Origin: JASHVB01 sp035523995
GTDB lineage: Bacteria > Pseudomonadota > Alphaproteobacteria > Acetobacterales > Acetobacteraceae
DNA length: 64,000 bases
Assembly (NCBI GenBank): GCA_035523995.1
Contig: DATKPQ010000045.1
Coordinates: 62,001-126,000, forward strand
Direction: 5' to 3'
In this document: in pieces, positions 62,720 to 64,000 of the stretch
How the letters are laid out: each line of letters begins with the position of its first letter
Numbering within the stretch: position 1 is the first letter of the stretch
Made by a program: the position numbers and the translations under genes
Notes under the pieces: model-generated
Seen by the model: only the letters and a program-made list of their open reading frames with translations
Told to the model about the DNA's origin: nothing
Database searches by the model: none

Positions 62720-62841
62720 ACCCAATTGCAGTGTGGCTGTGAACGACACCTGTTATCCGCTGTAAGGCCGGGCGTTGCGACTTGACCCGCCGCCGCTGGG
62801 TGGCTCTCGTGGCAACGTTCTCGTCAGGAGACTGAGCGGCA

Positions 62842-64000
62842 ATGGAAGATCCCGCGGACCTGCCCGCACGAATTGCCCCCGCGGACCGCACGCTGCCCCG
62901 CATGCTGCGCCGTCAGGCTGCCTTGCATGGCGCGCGGCGGCTGGTGGAGATCGGTGGCACGTGTTGGACCTTCGCCGAAACATTGCAAATGGCTGCACGC
63001 TTCGGGGGCACCCTGCACGCGGTGGGTATCCGGCGCGGCGACGCCGTTGCGGTGATCTGTGGCAACCGCGCGGAGTTGCTTCAGGTCTATCTCGGCTGTG
63101 GCTGGATCGGAGCGGTGATGGTACCGATCAACATCGCCTCGCGCGGCATGCAGCTCGCGCATATCCTGGCGAACTCGCAGGCGAAACTGCTGGTGCTACA
63201 GGCGGAGCATGCGGGTGCGTTGGAATCGCTTCACACGGTCCCGACAGAGCTGCGGGTGATCTGGCTGATTGGCGATGCTGAAGTTCCTTCCCGGTGGCCG
63301 CATCCCGATTTCTTTCCTCCGCCGGGCGCCCCGGTGCCGGAAACAGCGATCGCGCCTGGCGACACCGTGGCGATTCTGTACACGTCAGGCACGACGGGCG
63401 TTTCGAAAGGCGTTTGCTGCCCGCATGCGCAATATTTCTGGTGGGGGGTGAATACCGCACGCTTGCTCGGCGTGCGTCAGGACGACGTTCTCCTGACGAC
63501 GCTGCCGATGTTCCATACCAATGCACTGAACACGTTCTATCAGGCGCTGTTGACCGGTGCTGTACTGGTGGCAGAGCATCGCTTCTCTGCTTCCGGGTTC
63601 GCGCCGTCGCTGTGCCGCCATAATGCAACGGTTACCTATTTGTTGGGGGCGATGGTGCCGATCCTGCTGTCGCGTCCGCCCAGTGCGGACGACCGCGCGC
63701 ATCGTGTGCGCATCGCGCTGGCGCCGGGCGTTCCGGCGCGATTCCATCCGGAATTTCTCGAGCGTTTCGGGATTGCCTTGCTCGAGGGATATGGGTCGAC
63801 CGAGACGAATTTTACATTGGGCTGTTCTTTGGAGAGCCAGCGTCCCGGCATGATGGGTCCGGTTTTCGATGGGTTCGAGGCGCGTGTGGTGGATGACTTG
63901 GACAATCCGCTGCCGGATGGCATTCCCGGCGAGCTGGTGTTGCGCGCGCGTGAGCCGTTCGCCTTTGCCAGCGGCTATTTTGGCATGGCCGAGAAGACTG
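62842..64000 (+). CDS. AMP-dependent synthetase/ligase (acyl-CoA synthetase type), partial
   Basis: The first 386 codons of an ANL-superfamily enzyme; it runs off the window. It activates a carboxylate to acyl-AMP, then usually to the CoA thioester. The P-loop motif is ILYTSGTTGVSKGV, followed by LTTLPMFHTNALNTF (A4 type) and the A5 stretch LLEGYGSTETNF. The N-terminus MEDPADLPARIAPADRTLPR leads to the normal GIRRGDAVAVICGNRAELLQ. Its relatives include crotonobetaine/carnitine-CoA ligase and long-chain acyl-CoA synthetases; the substrate is not readable. The ATG at 62842 lies 13 bases after AGGAG. Confidence 0.92.
   Translation, partial: MEDPADLPARIAPADRTLPRMLRRQAALHGARRLVEIGGTCWTFAETLQMAARFGGTLHAVGIRRGDAVAVICGNRAELLQVYLGCGWIGAVMVPINIASRGMQLAHILANSQAKLLVLQAEHAGALESLHTVPTELRVIWLIGDAEVPSRWPHPDFFPPPGAPVPETAIAPGDTVAILYTSGTTGVSKGVCCPHAQYFWWGVNTARLLGVRQDDVLLTTLPMFHTNALNTFYQALLTGAVLVAEHRFSASGFAPSLCRHNATVTYLLGAMVPILLSRPPSADDRAHRVRIALAPGVPARFHPEFLERFGIALLEGYGSTETNFTLGCSLESQRPGMMGPVFDGFEARVVDDLDNPLPDGIPGELVLRAREPFAFASGYFGMAEKT

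Overview
This is a 64 kb, high-GC, densely coded chromosomal window. It most likely comes from an alphaproteobacterium of the Acetobacteraceae/Rhodospirillales type. The support is: the dnaG-rpoD pair and the style of RpoD; a LexA gene preceded by the alphaproteobacterial SOS operator GAAC-N7-GAAC; a DUF1674 (Sdh assembly factor) gene; DUF2336, DUF1194 and DUF3311 genes; and dispersed palindromes whose translation gives the 'MAGLD..AI / SSPAMTG' peptides typical of alphaproteobacterial repeats. The family-level placement is inference. No rRNA, tRNA, CRISPR array, intact insertion sequence or prophage was seen.

Layout. 0-11.4 kb is housekeeping: a GDP-mannose enzyme (manC), a crotonase, rpoD, dnaG, a small zinc-finger protein, a lipoprotein hydrolase, a beta-hydroxyacid dehydrogenase, a rhodanese, and a DUF3311/sodium-solute symporter pair. 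11.4-19 kb is an accessory cell-surface region: a Gly/Ser-rich repetitive, RTX-like exported protein; the wreck of a polytopic membrane protein; two GT2 glycosyltransferases; and a methyltransferase. 19-23.7 kb holds a CHAP amidase, a RidA protein, a lipoprotein, an unknown protein and a long pentapeptide-repeat protein. 23.7-31.3 kb is one giant gene of about 2,525 codons, built from four consecutive TPR + GT9-like glycosyltransferase modules.

31.3-49.4 kb is metabolic and transport: a DUF1194 protein; a CoA-transferase/crotonase pair; dapA; a lytic transglycosylase overlapping a hydrolase and pgpA; an Rbs-type sugar ABC operon; ubiA; a methyltransferase; a nucleoside transporter with an oxaloacetate-decarboxylase-like enzyme; and a Ssu/Tau/Thi-type ABC importer. 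49.4-58 kb contains a broken pRiA4b ORF-3-like gene, a chalcone-isomerase-fold protein, an AlaX/NUDIX pair, moeA, lexA, DUF2336 and an enolase-superfamily dehydratase. 58.1-59.7 kb is gene-poor and carries an unusual array of five hairpin repeats separated by unrelated but individually palindromic spacers. The only supported gene there is a DUF1674 gene. 59.7-64 kb has an MFS exporter, a methyltransferase, a DUF1772 remnant with an internal deletion, an EVE-like protein and an acyl-CoA synthetase cut by the window edge.

The most unusual items are the four-module TPR-glycosyltransferase gene (with a 22-bp-armed palindromic element inside its reading frame), the hairpin/variable-hairpin array at 58.3-58.65 kb, the RTX-like repeat protein beside decayed and intact glycosyltransferases, and three independent gene remnants. 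Dispersed palindromes recur at gene junctions, often convergent ones.
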